The notes: generated by a model not told the origin, from the letters alone. A stretch of 36,120 nucleotides of DNA from an uncultured Halomicronema sp. (GCA_937899725.1 CALCCA010000142.1:1-36120), one strand, 5' to 3'; counted from the first letter of the stretch, positions 1 to 8,486 are shown. Made by a program: numbers and translations.

Positions 1-2
1 GC

Positions 3-611
3 GCTCATTTCTGGACGGCTATTATTAAGCGCAGTGTTACAGAGCATTGGTATAACTGGTCATACGCATCTAATGGCACCGAGGCGAATTCTGGTGCCAA
101 TGGGGGGTTGAACTTGGGCGGCTTCTCCGAAGTTAGCTCTAATAGAAATGCCCGTAATAACAGCTTCGAATTTACGTTTGCTGAGGGGACCACCGTCTCT
201 GACTTTTCTCTATTGATGCTGGACTATGGTGATTACAACGCATTTGGTGCTCAAGGACACAACGTTTTCCTGACGGCCTACAGCGGTGATCAACAAATTG
301 GGCAAGATTCTCTTGCTGGTCAGGGTAAAGCCTCTGGTGGTGATGCCAATTCGCCTGATGGAGTGACGGAATTTGGTCGGACTAATCTCGCCGTTCAGGG
401 TGAAAATATTACCTCTGTTAAGCTCACCTTCGATTTTCAAAAAGGTGGCGATACACATAACAAGTCCTTTGATCCCTTCCTGGGCTTTGACAGTCTGAGT
501 TTCACCGCGAACGAAGCGGACAGCGCTGATGTGCCTGAACCGGCGACGGCGTTAGCCCTGCTGGTTGTTGGTGCGGTGGGCACGACCACTCTCAAGCGTA
601 AGAAAGCTTGA
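3..611 (+). CDS. PEP-CTERM sorting domain protein, 5' end outside window
   Basis: The frame is open from the first bases of the window, so the true start lies upstream and only about 202 C-terminal residues are seen. The last ~25 residues form a PEP-CTERM signal: the motif VPEP, a hydrophobic stretch (ATALALLVVGAVG) and a basic end (LKRKKA). In this family the signal directs secreted proteins to an exosortase-type processing system and the cell envelope. The visible body is rich in Gly, Asn, Asp, Ser and Thr with alternating hydrophobic residues, as in secreted beta-rich proteins. It has no catalytic motif I recognise. The specific role is unknown; it is probably an exported surface or matrix protein. 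No exosortase gene is in the window. A strong terminator follows about 130 bp downstream. Confidence 0.85.
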   Translation, partial: AHFWTAIIKRSVTEHWYNWSYASNGTEANSGANGGLNLGGFSEVSSNRNARNNSFEFTFAEGTTVSDFSLLMLDYGDYNAFGAQGHNVFLTAYSGDQQIGQDSLAGQGKASGGDANSPDGVTEFGRTNLAVQGENITSVKLTFDFQKGGDTHNKSFDPFLGFDSLSFTANEADSADVPEPATALALLVVGAVGTTTLKRKKA

Positions 612-620
612 GGCTAGGAT

Positions 621-656
621 TCTAGAGATCGCTCTGAGTTGAGGGCGATCTCTAGA
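621..656 (+). repeat. 12-bp perfect inverted repeat after the PEP-CTERM gene
   Basis: TCTAGAGATCGC (621-632) is matched exactly by its reverse complement at 645-656, with a 12-nt loop, ten bases after the stop codon. No T-run follows on the plus strand, so it is a weaker terminator candidate than the hairpin at 739-777. It could instead protect the mRNA 3' end. Confidence 0.6.
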
Positions 657-738
657 GAAAACTCAGCAATGTCTGTGAGTGTTCCAGCTGATCGGCTAGT
701 TGATCAAAAAGATTGTTAGTGAACCCCTGTGATCGAAA

Positions 739-785
739 AAGCCTCGTTCTCTCTGCCTCGATGAGAGAACGAGGCTTAATTTTTT
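739..785. terminator. Strong, probably bidirectional rho-independent terminator
   Basis: AAGCCTCGTTCTCTC (739-753) pairs perfectly with 763-777 across a 9-nt loop. AATTTTTT follows on the plus strand. On the minus strand the same stem is followed by TTTTTC, so it can end transcription both ways. It sits between the PEP-CTERM gene (+) and the CHASE2 gene (-), which converge here. Confidence 0.85.
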
Positions 786-809
786 GTGGTTTGTGGCAGG
801 ATATAGCAG

Positions 810-837
810 AAGTCGGAATGCAGAAGTCGGAAGTCGG
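810..837 (+). repeat. Heptamer-phased short repeat (STRR-like)
   Basis: Four consecutive 7-nt units read AAGTCGG, AATGCAG, AAGTCGG, AAGTCGG. Strict 7-nt phase is the hallmark of cyanobacterial short tandemly repeated repetitive sequences. The array is short, so this is a small example. Confidence 0.6.
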
Positions 838-1189
838 AGTTAAAAAGCCTGTCAGATAACGGTTTCAGGCATCTGGAGTGACCGAATCAAACTGCGGCGT
901 GCTAGACCTTCTAGAGAGCGCAACGCTCTACGGCAGGGGGCGTTCAGTATTCGGCATTGAGATACCGGTTAAACTACCACTTCAGCGATCTGAACTGCCT
1001 TGACCTAACGACAGCTTGCCATATCCCAAATCAGCTCCTTTTGCCCCCTTGACAGTCGTCGAGTACGTTCTTTGGCAGAGCCATGCCGCTGGCATTAGCT
1101 AGCGCATCGCAACAGATTGAGACATTGCTCAAACCATGGCTGACCCACTGATCCCATAGCCAATGCGCCGACTCAGATATCATGCGCCG

Positions 1190-2839
1190 TTATGGCTGCT
1201 CGTCGCTCTGATCTTGAGACTTGAGGCGGTTCGATTTTTGGAGCAGATCGGCGAAATAATCGTCATTATTCGAGGGCGAGTCCGCTGGCGGCTCGGCCGA
1301 TTCCGAAGCTGATGGGGAGACCGGCGGTGGCGTGCGATCAGGATTCGACAACCGGGCTTGGCGCTGCGATCGCAGCTCTTTGGCCTGGGCCTGCAGCTGG
1401 CTGAAATAATCAGTGTCGGTGATTTCGGCGACTTGCTCACCGACCTTGGTCTTATCGATTTCAATCTCAATGCGGAGCAGGCTTTTCATCTGCTTGTAGA
1501 CGGCCTGCCCATAGTCGCTCTTGTTAAAGCGATCAAATAGCAGCACCCCTCCCGAAGCCAGCACAAAGCCCAAGGCCGCGGGCACTAGCGGCAGCCAGCC
1601 CCCCTGCAAAAAGACGACATAGCAAAAGCCATACAGCCCACCCAACAGAACAACTGCCACCGCCGTATAAACCAGCGGGCGACGAATGGAGCGAGCAAAT
1701 AGCGCGCCACCTAACCCCCAAGCCACAATCCACAACGCTTCTACCGGCGGTGACCAGCTCCATAACAGGGGGCGCTCGTCGAGCACCGCACTCAAAATTT
1801 GGCTAACCGATTGGGCATGTACGATCACACCAGACATTTTTTGGCTGTCACGCAGCCCGCCACTAAAGGGCGTATAAAACTCGTCTTTGGCTTCAGGAGT
1901 AGTCGCACCGATCAAAACGATGCGATCGCGAATTTGGGCAGGTTCCACCTGACCAGACAACACATCGGTCAAACTCACCTGCGGCACCGACTGCTGTGCC
2001 GCCCGATAATTCAACAAAATTTGATAGCCGTTGGCATCAACGTTGCGATAGCCCCCCAGGTTAGGCGTCAAGCGGGGCAGCACTGTTTGGCCCAGCTGCA
2101 GCTCTTGATTGAGCGTGAGTTCGGGGTTGATGCCCTCTGCCGCCAAATACCGCAAGGCCAGCTGTAGACCCAGAGAAAACAGCTGGTTGTCCGGGCTATT
2201 ACACAAATGGGTATCGACAGTTGCAGTCTCAGCGGGAGGAGCCGCAATCAGCAGGTTGCGGCGTAAAATACCGCCAGAATCGACGACTAAATCGGAAAAG
2301 CCCACCTGCGTCTCGAGGGTATCGGTAGGCGGCGGCACGCCCGGATTATCAGCGCCGCTAATTTTACACACGGGGAAAATGAGATCGCTGCTTTGCAGCA
2401 CTGACAGCAGTTCGGCTTGGCCTGTGCCAATGGGCAAATCGCGAAACATATCGAGCCCGATGGCCTGCGGTTCAGCCTCTAGCAGCACCTCCAGCAGTTC
2501 GGCCACGGTGCTGTCTTGAATGGGCCACTCTTGACGCGATTGAATATCTGACTCGCTAATGCCAACAACGAGGATGCGATCGTCTGGGGGCGGGGTGGGC
2601 CGCCACCGCAGCATCTTGTCGTAAACTCCCAGTTCGAGGCCCTGCAGTGCTCCCAAAGTCCGCAAACTGAGAATAACCGTCCCCGTCGCGAGGGTTGACA
2701 TCACCGCTGGTCGCCCCAAATGACCGACCCAATTGAGCGCCGTTTGTAATTTTGGCGGTAGTTTTTGACGAGGCGGAGGCGTGGGAATGACCATAGATGC
2801 AGAAAACCGGGATAAAGCGCCCAAGAGTGCGTCCGTCAA
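1190..2839 (-). CDS. CHASE2 domain membrane sensor protein without a catalytic output domain
   Basis: CHASE2 is an extracytoplasmic sensory domain of bacterial signalling proteins. The order fits: one N-terminal membrane segment (about residues 43-66), a ~300-residue extracytoplasmic CHASE2 region beginning near YDKMLRWRP and including ILVVGISESDI and IGLDMFRDLP, then three closely spaced membrane helices (about 365-436). The ~113-residue cytoplasmic tail carries no kinase, cyclase or GGDEF motifs. The tail has two copies of a DYF..L......L.SQ motif (residues ~477 and ~527) joined by a Pro/Ser-rich linker. The longest frame starts with TTG at 2839; an ATG at 2794 (residue 16) is equally plausible, and neither has a clear Shine-Dalgarno. 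It is divergent from a DUF928 gene. Such effector-less CHASE2 proteins occur in cyanobacteria; ligand and output are unknown. Confidence 0.85.
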   Translation of the reverse strand: MTDALLGALSRFSASMVIPTPPPRQKLPPKLQTALNWVGHLGRPAVMSTLATGTVILSLRTLGALQGLELGVYDKMLRWRPTPPPDDRILVVGISESDIQSRQEWPIQDSTVAELLEVLLEAEPQAIGLDMFRDLPIGTGQAELLSVLQSSDLIFPVCKISGADNPGVPPPTDTLETQVGFSDLVVDSGGILRRNLLIAAPPAETATVDTHLCNSPDNQLFSLGLQLALRYLAAEGINPELTLNQELQLGQTVLPRLTPNLGGYRNVDANGYQILLNYRAAQQSVPQVSLTDVLSGQVEPAQIRDRIVLIGATTPEAKDEFYTPFSGGLRDSQKMSGVIVHAQSVSQILSAVLDERPLLWSWSPPVEALWIVAWGLGGALFARSIRRPLVYTAVAVVLLGGLYGFCYVVFLQGGWLPLVPAALGFVLASGGVLLFDRFNKSDYGQAVYKQMKSLLRIEIEIDKTKVGEQVAEITDTDYFSQLQAQAKELRSQRQARLSNPDRTPPPVSPSASESAEPPADSPSNNDDYFADLLQKSNRLKSQDQSDEQP

Positions 2840-3362
2840 TTAACGGCCAAAAGCTTTGAAACTAAGCATGATCGCACCCGTATCAACTTTCTAAGCTAAG
2901 AGCTGAAAACAAGGCACGGCAAGCCGTAGAGCATCTAAATGATGACAGACTCAAGAGTTAGGCGTCAATACATTTTAGCCAGGCAGATGCTTTAAACCTG
3001 TCATACCACCGTGCAGTGAGAAGTTTTTCGTAAAAACCGTAACAGTTCTCCGTCATTGTGAGATTGCCTGGTGTAGACCTAGATTAGGGACAGGGCGCAT
3101 CACTCTGATCAAACCTCACTAGGGATACCCATCAGGCGATTTGGGAAAGTTATACGTAGAAAGCCTTAATTATCGTCGGGTGTGTCATCGCTTGGCGTGA
3201 CGCACCAAAGCCGCCCCTGGCAGTGCGTTGGGCTGTGGCAACATCACAATACTCTACAGCTGTCACAAGTCTTCGATTGAGACGACAGTTCTCAGCTTAA
3301 TTGCCTCGTTTCCCCCTCACGTTTGATTGGTCACTACTCATTTTTGGGATTCACTAGATTCT
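2840..3362. other. Divergent intergenic region between CHASE2 and DUF928 genes
   Basis: About 520 bp with no coding potential I can support. It must hold the promoters of both divergent genes. The only visible structure is a small palindrome, GTTTTTCGTAAAAAC, at 3023-3037. I did not assign a promoter. Confidence 0.5.
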
Positions 3363-4076
3363 ATGAAAGGTTTTCGTCGCGTTCAGCAAATTGGCCTACT
3401 CAGCACCGTCAGCCTGCTCATGACTGGGGGCTTGATGGCAGGAGTGCTACCGGCGATCGCCCAGGGGACTCTCCAGTTCCGATTGCCTGACATCAGTGCC
3501 CCCGGCAACCGCGAATCGGGGTCAACCCGCAGCACCTCCTGCGTGGCCTTTGATGACAAGGTGATTGCCCTGATGCCAGAGACCAACTACGGCTATACCC
3601 AAACAGGCTATCCCGCGTTTTACTTCTACCTACCGCCCACCACAGCAGAGCAGGTCAAGTTTGTCATTCGTCATGAGGTGACTGGTGAACTGGTTTATGA
3701 AGGGCGGTTCCACATCGCCGGTGACTCCGGCATTGCCCAAGTCAGCTTGCCGAACAACGGGTTACAGCAGCCCCTGATGACTGGCGAAGTGTATGTCTGG
3801 TATGTGTCAGTGGTCTGCGACGAAACTGACCCCAGTGCGGATGTGGTCACCGAAGGATTTATCGAGCGGATTGACGCCCGAGTAGTGGCCACCACCACGC
3901 CAGCGACGGCGCTGCCTGCACTCTACGCGGGGGAAGGCGTGTGGTATGACGCTTTAGCCGCTTCGGCAGCGCTCAAACAAGACGATAGCGCTGCCGACTG
4001 GAATGCACTGTTAGAGGCCGTTGCCCTCGATCAGCTGATTCCGGTCGAGCTGCTGACAACTGAACCCACACCGTAG
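3363..4076 (+). CDS. Secreted DUF928 family protein
   Basis: The frame is open from 3327, but the ATG at 3363 gives a classic signal peptide: basic MKGFRR, a hydrophobic core, and predicted cleavage after AIA at about residue 34. The mature part matches the cyanobacterial DUF928 layout: an early PGNR segment, a single Cys about 20 residues later (TSCVAF), the F/Y-rich strand PAFYFYLPP, and a second Cys in YVSVVCDE near residue 148. The protein is about 237 aa, normal for the family. Its molecular function is unknown; by family knowledge these are exported proteins often encoded near CHASE2 or CHAT genes. Here it is divergent from a CHASE2 gene, which suggests a shared pathway (inference). Confidence 0.8.
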   Translation: MKGFRRVQQIGLLSTVSLLMTGGLMAGVLPAIAQGTLQFRLPDISAPGNRESGSTRSTSCVAFDDKVIALMPETNYGYTQTGYPAFYFYLPPTTAEQVKFVIRHEVTGELVYEGRFHIAGDSGIAQVSLPNNGLQQPLMTGEVYVWYVSVVCDETDPSADVVTEGFIERIDARVVATTTPATALPALYAGEGVWYDALAASAALKQDDSAADWNALLEAVALDQLIPVELLTTEPTP

Positions 4077-4116
4077 CTGCCGTCGGGTCGCCGTCTTCCC
4101 GGTCATCGGGCTCCCC

Positions 4117-4132
4117 GGTGTCTCCAGACACC
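4117..4132. terminator. Small hairpin between convergent genes
   Basis: GGTGTC (4117-4122) pairs with GACACC (4127-4132) over a 4-nt loop, 40 bp after the DUF928 stop and 62 bp beyond the stpA stop. There is no T-run, so it is only a candidate terminator. Confidence 0.3.
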
Positions 4133-4194
4133 AGAGAAGTCGGGTTTTGCAAACTGTTCTCGCCAATCGTGGCCGCTCTCGACAGGAAGGCGGT

Positions 4195-5475
4195 TCAGCG
4201 CGAACGCTGCTGGGCGGCGGCGATAAAGGCCGCACAGTATTGCTGATATCCCTCCGGAAACACCACGTTTAGATCGAGCGGATCGGTCGTATCCTCCGGA
4301 TCACCAGGGCCTTCCACCACGGTTAACGCCCCCTCATCGGGGCGAAGTTTAAGCGCTTTACGGTTTTTGAGTTCGCCACCGCTGCTATCGACGTAGGTGA
4401 CAATGTTGCCAATGTTGAACGATCGCCCAATGTCTTGAACTAAGTGCAAGAAGTTGCGATCGCTGCCGCCGCGTTTAGCCGCCGGTTCACCCGCCACCGT
4501 CATCACTTTGCTGGTGATGGTATCACCGACGCCCACAATGAGGGGCATGGCGGCAGGGTCAAATCGCTCTTGAACCAAGTCAATCAGGGCTTGATGAGCA
4601 TGGGGGGCCGTGCGGACGCTAAAGTCAGCCCCGAGGGGATAGGTACCCGTTTGCTGAGCGTAGTAGCGATTGAGCAGCGCCAGCACGCCTGCCTCTTTGA
4701 TCGCCCCCCGCAGCATAAATTGAAAATCGGTGGTGCCTGATTCGTCACCCTGGCTGAGCCAAATGACTTCCTTGCCCTGCTCATCACGGCCATGATTAGG
4801 TGCATAATGCACAAAAAATGAGTCGGCCAGTCCCTGCTCTGCCGCTTCTGACAGCAGGGTCGCCATCAGCGCCTGCATGGCTTGCTGCAGCGCTACGTAA
4901 ATATCACGATCGCCCCCAATCGCCGCGTGAAACGTATTGAGGTTAGCCGTCGGCGAGGCCACATTGGTCAGGGCCGAAGACTGAAGGCAGCGCTCCAGCT
5001 CGTCAGCCTCTAGCGACAGCGCTTGGGCTGCAGCAAAGCGCTGCAGGGTTTGGCGAATGCGATCGGGCACCGTTTTGAGAAACGCCAGCTCCGCCTCACT
5101 GACGCCAGGATGCTGAATCTCGCCCTGGCGCGTTTGCCACTGCACACCGCCCGCCGCCAACCCTGGCAAATACTGGCCCTTGGCGCGGACAGCGGCAGAA
5201 TCACCAAAGGCTCGCTCAATAATGCCATTAACGCCGCGCTGGCCGATGTGTTCGCCATTGGTCAGCACATAAAAATGGCCCTCAAAGGCTTGCGTTGCGG
5301 TGACGTAATCGGGGTCAATTTGGCGATCAAGGGGATCTTTGACCAGACTCATACAAACACCGTCTAAATCTTGAATGATGAGTAAATTGTCTGTGTTGGC
5401 GACAAGATCGATGAAGCGATCGTGCTCAAGGGAATAGGTTTGCTGGTGTAGTGGCAGGCTGGTGGCAGAGGTCAT
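4195..5475 (-). CDS. stpA: Glucosylglycerol-3-phosphate phosphatase (StpA/GgpP-like)
   Basis: The enzyme removes phosphate from glucosylglycerol 3-phosphate, the last step in making the compatible solute glucosylglycerol in the cytoplasm of salt-stressed cyanobacteria. Identification rests on length (426 aa, close to the ~420 aa of Synechocystis StpA) and on recalled similarity at the N terminus: SLEHDRFIDLVANTDNLLII followed by QDLDGVCMSLVKDPLDR. D36 and D38 form the HAD-type motif DxDGV. Further conserved-looking blocks are VLTNGEHIGQRGVNGI, DSFFVHYAPNHGRDE and the Gly/Asp-rich IVGVGDTITSKVMTVAGE, which fits the last acidic HAD motif. ATG start at 5475. No glucosylglycerol-phosphate synthase gene lies beside it in this window. 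Substrate assignment comes from the family, not from catalytic detail. Confidence 0.82.
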   Translation of the reverse strand: MTSATSLPLHQQTYSLEHDRFIDLVANTDNLLIIQDLDGVCMSLVKDPLDRQIDPDYVTATQAFEGHFYVLTNGEHIGQRGVNGIIERAFGDSAAVRAKGQYLPGLAAGGVQWQTRQGEIQHPGVSEAELAFLKTVPDRIRQTLQRFAAAQALSLEADELERCLQSSALTNVASPTANLNTFHAAIGGDRDIYVALQQAMQALMATLLSEAAEQGLADSFFVHYAPNHGRDEQGKEVIWLSQGDESGTTDFQFMLRGAIKEAGVLALLNRYYAQQTGTYPLGADFSVRTAPHAHQALIDLVQERFDPAAMPLIVGVGDTITSKVMTVAGEPAAKRGGSDRNFLHLVQDIGRSFNIGNIVTYVDSSGGELKNRKALKLRPDEGALTVVEGPGDPEDTTDPLDLNVVFPEGYQQYCAAFIAAAQQRSR

Positions 5476-6055
5476 GGGGATAGCAAGGTCGCGGCAGTCT
5501 CAGCCTATCAAGTCTTGACGAATCGGCTAGGACAGGTCGCTTCACAATTCGCGATGACTTGGGTTTAAGGTTCAGAGGCCAGGATGTGAGGTTCAGGGTT
5601 CACGGTGGATAACGCACGCAGCCCAAGGGCCGGGAAACTTCTGACCGGCAGGACTAGCTGGACAGGCGGTCGGAATTTAAGCCCCTGTAAAGGCAACCTT
5701 AGCCTGGCCTTAATGCCAGCTGATTTTAATAGTTTGGGTGTTATTTGAATCTGGTTTGAGCCAATTCTGACAACCCGATCGCATTGCCCCATCGTGCTTA
5801 ACGTCATGCAACCATACAACCTCAAAAACCTTGACTTTGAGGCTTGGTCATCAGCAGTACGACAGCAGATGTTGGAATCATTATCCAAGCGTCGCCTGGG
5901 CGCTCAGCAAGACTCTCCGGCACCGAGCGATCGCGAGACCTCAGACCGCGACGCCAAATAGGGCAGCGTCTTTTATTGACATTTAGATATCGCCTAAATC
6001 AACCGCAATACTGGACTACGGTGCCCTCGCTCCTGGTCAAGGCATCGCCGCTGGC
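5476..6055. other. Intergenic region around the 51-aa small ORF
   Basis: Apart from the small ORF at 5806-5961, I see no gene or strong hairpin. The part at 5476-5800 must include the stpA promoter. Confidence 0.4.
5806..5961 (+). CDS. Small ORF, 51 aa, hypothetical
   Basis: This ATG-started frame lies in the 580-bp gap between stpA and a small membrane-protein gene; both flanking genes are on the minus strand. It begins MQPYNLKNLDFEAWSSAVRQ and then reads QMLESLSKRR before a polar, charged tail. The first 30 residues look like one amphipathic helical segment, and the composition is protein-like. A GTG four codons upstream is an alternative start. I see no clear Shine-Dalgarno. Function is unknown. 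A 107-codon minus-strand frame overlaps it and looks like a shadow. Conservation in related genomes would decide. Confidence 0.45.
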   Translation: MQPYNLKNLDFEAWSSAVRQQMLESLSKRRLGAQQDSPAPSDRETSDRDAK

Positions 6056-6451
6056 TTACTCCGAGTCCGAGGGTTGACTGTCGCGACGGCCCAATTCATA
6101 AACCCCGCTGCCCACGGCAAATAGCAAACCGAGACTGATCGACCAGCTGCCACCTAGCCCCCAAATCACGCCGTAGTGAATCAGAGTGCCCAGCACAATA
6201 AACGGTAGGACGCTGAACATTGAGGCCCAGAATGCATTTTGCGACTCCCGACCCTGACGAGTTTTTTCAAACTCTTCTTGCGAGATGTAGAGCGATCGCT
6301 CAGCAAAGTTAAACCAGCGGGTGAGCTGTTCGATGACCCAGTCACTCAATGGCGAAAAGGCCAGATACAGCGCCAGCGCCCACAGCAAAACTCCCGATAC
6401 CGCCATCGGATCGATGGAAAATGAAAAGGGAAACAGATCGGTAAACTTCAT
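6056..6451 (-). CDS. Small membrane protein, hypothetical
   Basis: About 131 aa from an ATG at 6451 (MKFTDLFPF); a TTG two codons earlier is less likely. Three hydrophobic segments are visible: SGVLLWALALYLAFSPL near residues 18-36, FWASMFSVLPFIVLGTLIHY near 76-95, and WSISLGLLFAVGSGVYEL near 104-121. An acidic/basic cytoplasmic-type stretch (SQEEFEKTRQGRES) lies between the first two. The C terminus is short and acidic. I do not recognise a named family. It is monocistronic as far as can be seen: the next gene downstream on the same strand, stpA, is 580 bp away. Confidence 0.65.
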   Translation of the reverse strand: MKFTDLFPFSFSIDPMAVSGVLLWALALYLAFSPLSDWVIEQLTRWFNFAERSLYISQEEFEKTRQGRESQNAFWASMFSVLPFIVLGTLIHYGVIWGLGGSWSISLGLLFAVGSGVYELGRRDSQPSDSE

Positions 6452-6457
6452 CGCCAA

Positions 6458-7216
6458 AAGTCAGAGGTGAGCTATGAAAAATCGGGATGCATTCGGGCAG
6501 ACCTCGGCTAGATAGTTCAGCGACCAAGGCATCCACCAATGTGATCATCAACCTAACCAACGAGCTGTCACCCAGTTAAGCCAGGATTTTTTGCAGAAAA
6601 GAGTGAAAAAGGCCCTTAACTTGAGTTAATCAAGGCGGCCAGTGGAGGGTTGGATCAACGCAGTTATTAATTATCTGTTAATAGTATCGACGGCTGGTGG
6701 GGTTTTGTATAGGCAGCGATCGCGGGCGCACGTGAGTCCCTTAGCGCTTCGCCGCCATAACGTCGCCCCTAAAAATCACCCCAGGTCGCCAACGCCAGCG
6801 ATATTGTTATCAGCAGGATGGCTTAACCAGAAGTGATGCAGCGGATTCGTGGCACGTCGCTGGCCATCAACGAAACTGGTTTTTCTGCCTTCGCCGTAAA
6901 TGCCAAGCATCTTGGATGAGTAGAGGAGATCGGTACCCAGTCTGTGGGAACAGTACTAAGGTAAATCTCGCCGTTGCTAGAGCGCGCAGCCGACCGTTTG
7001 TCATGAATGGCGACGATGACAAGGGTCACGTTGGCGATCGCCATTGTCTGCATCGTTCGACAAGTCGACGCTGCCGTCAGACCTAAAAAAAATTGATAAA
7101 CATGCTTAAATTGAGCTTGACTAATCGAGGCGTGCTGTAGCCTTGGCTTATCCCTGAGTTGAGCGTCTGTGTCCCCTTAATTTGCTCTTTACCGCAGCGA
7201 GAGTCGGTTCATTACG
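6458..7216. other. 760-bp region without a supported gene
   Basis: Frames of 64 and 76 codons exist but are arginine- or serine-rich with no ribosome binding site, so I do not call them. A palindrome TTAACT-TG-AGTTAA lies at 6616-6629, about 165 bp upstream of the membrane-protein start. The last 100 bp should hold the promoter of the efflux operon, but I could not assign -35/-10 boxes. Confidence 0.5.
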
Positions 7217-8470
7217 ATGAGTGTTAAGCCAATGTCTCAAAGCTGGCTATCTCCCCTCTTTTTAGGGACAGCAATCTCTTTATCTTTGTTGAGCACAAGT
7301 TGTCGATCAACGCCAGAGGCCGAAGCGGCAGTGCCAGCGGTGCCGGTCAAACTTGAAACGTTACAGTCGGACACCGTCAAAGACAGCTCCAAATTTGTCG
7401 GCAATCTTGAGGCCGTGCAAATCGTGGAAGTGCGGCCAGAAATTCAGGGTCGCATTGAGCAGATTTTAGTCGAGCCAGGGCAAGAAGTCGGCGCGGGACA
7501 GTCGGTGATGGTGCTCAAGCCCGATCAAACAGTCCCCAACTATGAAGGGAGTTTGGCTGGCGTGGATGTGGCGATCGGCAGCCGTGAAAACGCGGTTAAA
7601 GGTCTGGATATTGCTAAAGCCCAGCTCGAGACCGCCCGCGCTCAGTTGGAACTTGATACAGTCAATGTCGCCCGCGCGCAACAGCTCGTAGAAGCGGGTG
7701 CCCTCGGCCAAATTCGCCTAGACGAAGCCCTAACTCAGCAAGAGGCCTCGCAGAATGCGGTGATTACCGCAGAAGAACAGGTGTCTGCCGCGCATGTGCA
7801 AATTCAGCAGGCCGATGCCGCCGTTCGTCAGGCCCAATCGCAGGCCGATGCTTCACTTGTCAGTGTGGCATTTAAAGAAGTCGTGACCCCGATCGCGGGC
7901 ATTGTCGATGATCTGCCGGTGAAACTGGGAGATTACGTCAGCACCGGCCAGTCAGTGGCAAAGGTCACTCAGCTCGACGCGCTGACCCTCAATCTGCAAG
8001 TACCTTCAAATCGGTCAGCGGAGTTGCGCACAGGGCTGGCAGTCGAACTTTTAGATCCGATTAGTAAAGAGCCGCTGGCCGCCGGCAGCCTGACCTTTGT
8101 ATCGCCGACGGTCGAGGCGGAGGGGCAAACGATTTTAGCCAAGGCCCAGTTTCGCAATCCTGATGGTAATTTGCGCGATGGCCAAGCCGTTGAAGCACGC
8201 ATCGTTTGGGATACCCAGCCAGGTATTTTGGTGCCCACGACAGCGATTACGCGAGTCGGGGGGCAAAATTTTGTGTTTGTGGTCGATGAAGAAGCGAATG
8301 CAAACGATCAAGCAGTCGTGCGCTTGAGCCCGGTTGAGCTAGGGGATATTCAAGACGGCAATTATCAAGTGATGTCAGGGCTAGAGCAGGGCGATCGCAT
8401 CGCCACCTCCAATATTCTCAAGCTTAGTGACGGCGTTCCCATTGAGCCTGCGTCCGAGTCGGAGTCCTAA
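7217..8470 (+). CDS. RND efflux periplasmic adaptor (membrane fusion protein), probable lipoprotein
   Basis: It links an inner-membrane RND pump to an outer-membrane channel. The N terminus is a signal segment ending LLSTSC, so C29 is a likely lipid anchor, although the lipobox is imperfect. A lipoyl-type half-domain follows (VEVRPEIQGRIEQILVEPGQ), then an Ala/Gln-rich coiled coil (about residues 110-215; TARAQLELDTVNVARAQQL, QIQQADAAVRQAQSQA). The second lipoyl half is FKEVVTPIAGIVDDLPVKLG, and the beta-barrel part includes ILVPTTAITRVGGQNFVFVV. At 417 aa it has normal AcrA-like length. It is the first gene of an operon; the pump starts 16 bp after its stop. No TetR-type regulator or TolC gene is adjacent. 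The exported substrate cannot be inferred. Confidence 0.92.
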   Translation: MSVKPMSQSWLSPLFLGTAISLSLLSTSCRSTPEAEAAVPAVPVKLETLQSDTVKDSSKFVGNLEAVQIVEVRPEIQGRIEQILVEPGQEVGAGQSVMVLKPDQTVPNYEGSLAGVDVAIGSRENAVKGLDIAKAQLETARAQLELDTVNVARAQQLVEAGALGQIRLDEALTQQEASQNAVITAEEQVSAAHVQIQQADAAVRQAQSQADASLVSVAFKEVVTPIAGIVDDLPVKLGDYVSTGQSVAKVTQLDALTLNLQVPSNRSAELRTGLAVELLDPISKEPLAAGSLTFVSPTVEAEGQTILAKAQFRNPDGNLRDGQAVEARIVWDTQPGILVPTTAITRVGGQNFVFVVDEEANANDQAVVRLSPVELGDIQDGNYQVMSGLEQGDRIATSNILKLSDGVPIEPASESES

Positions 8471-8486
8471 GCTTGAGAGGAGCATC

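Larger units (their letters stand above)
612..1189. other. Intergenic region between convergent genes
   Basis: No gene is supported here. The spacer holds two inverted repeats (621-656 and 739-777), a heptamer-phased repeat (810-837) and one copy of a 26-nt motif that recurs near 26.2 kb (863-888). The rest, about 890-1189, shows nothing I can name. Confidence 0.6.

Noticed and set aside
5565-5888. 107-codon minus-strand frame
   Set aside because: It overlaps the better 51-aa plus-strand ORF, has no ribosome binding site and has no recognisable motif.
6823-7053. 76-codon minus-strand frame upstream of the efflux operon
   Set aside because: No ribosome binding site, no motif and an irregular composition.
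8427-8486. 20-codon N-terminal extension of the RND pump
   Set aside because: It overlaps the adaptor gene in another frame; the ATG at 8487 has a clear ribosome binding site and the family's normal start.
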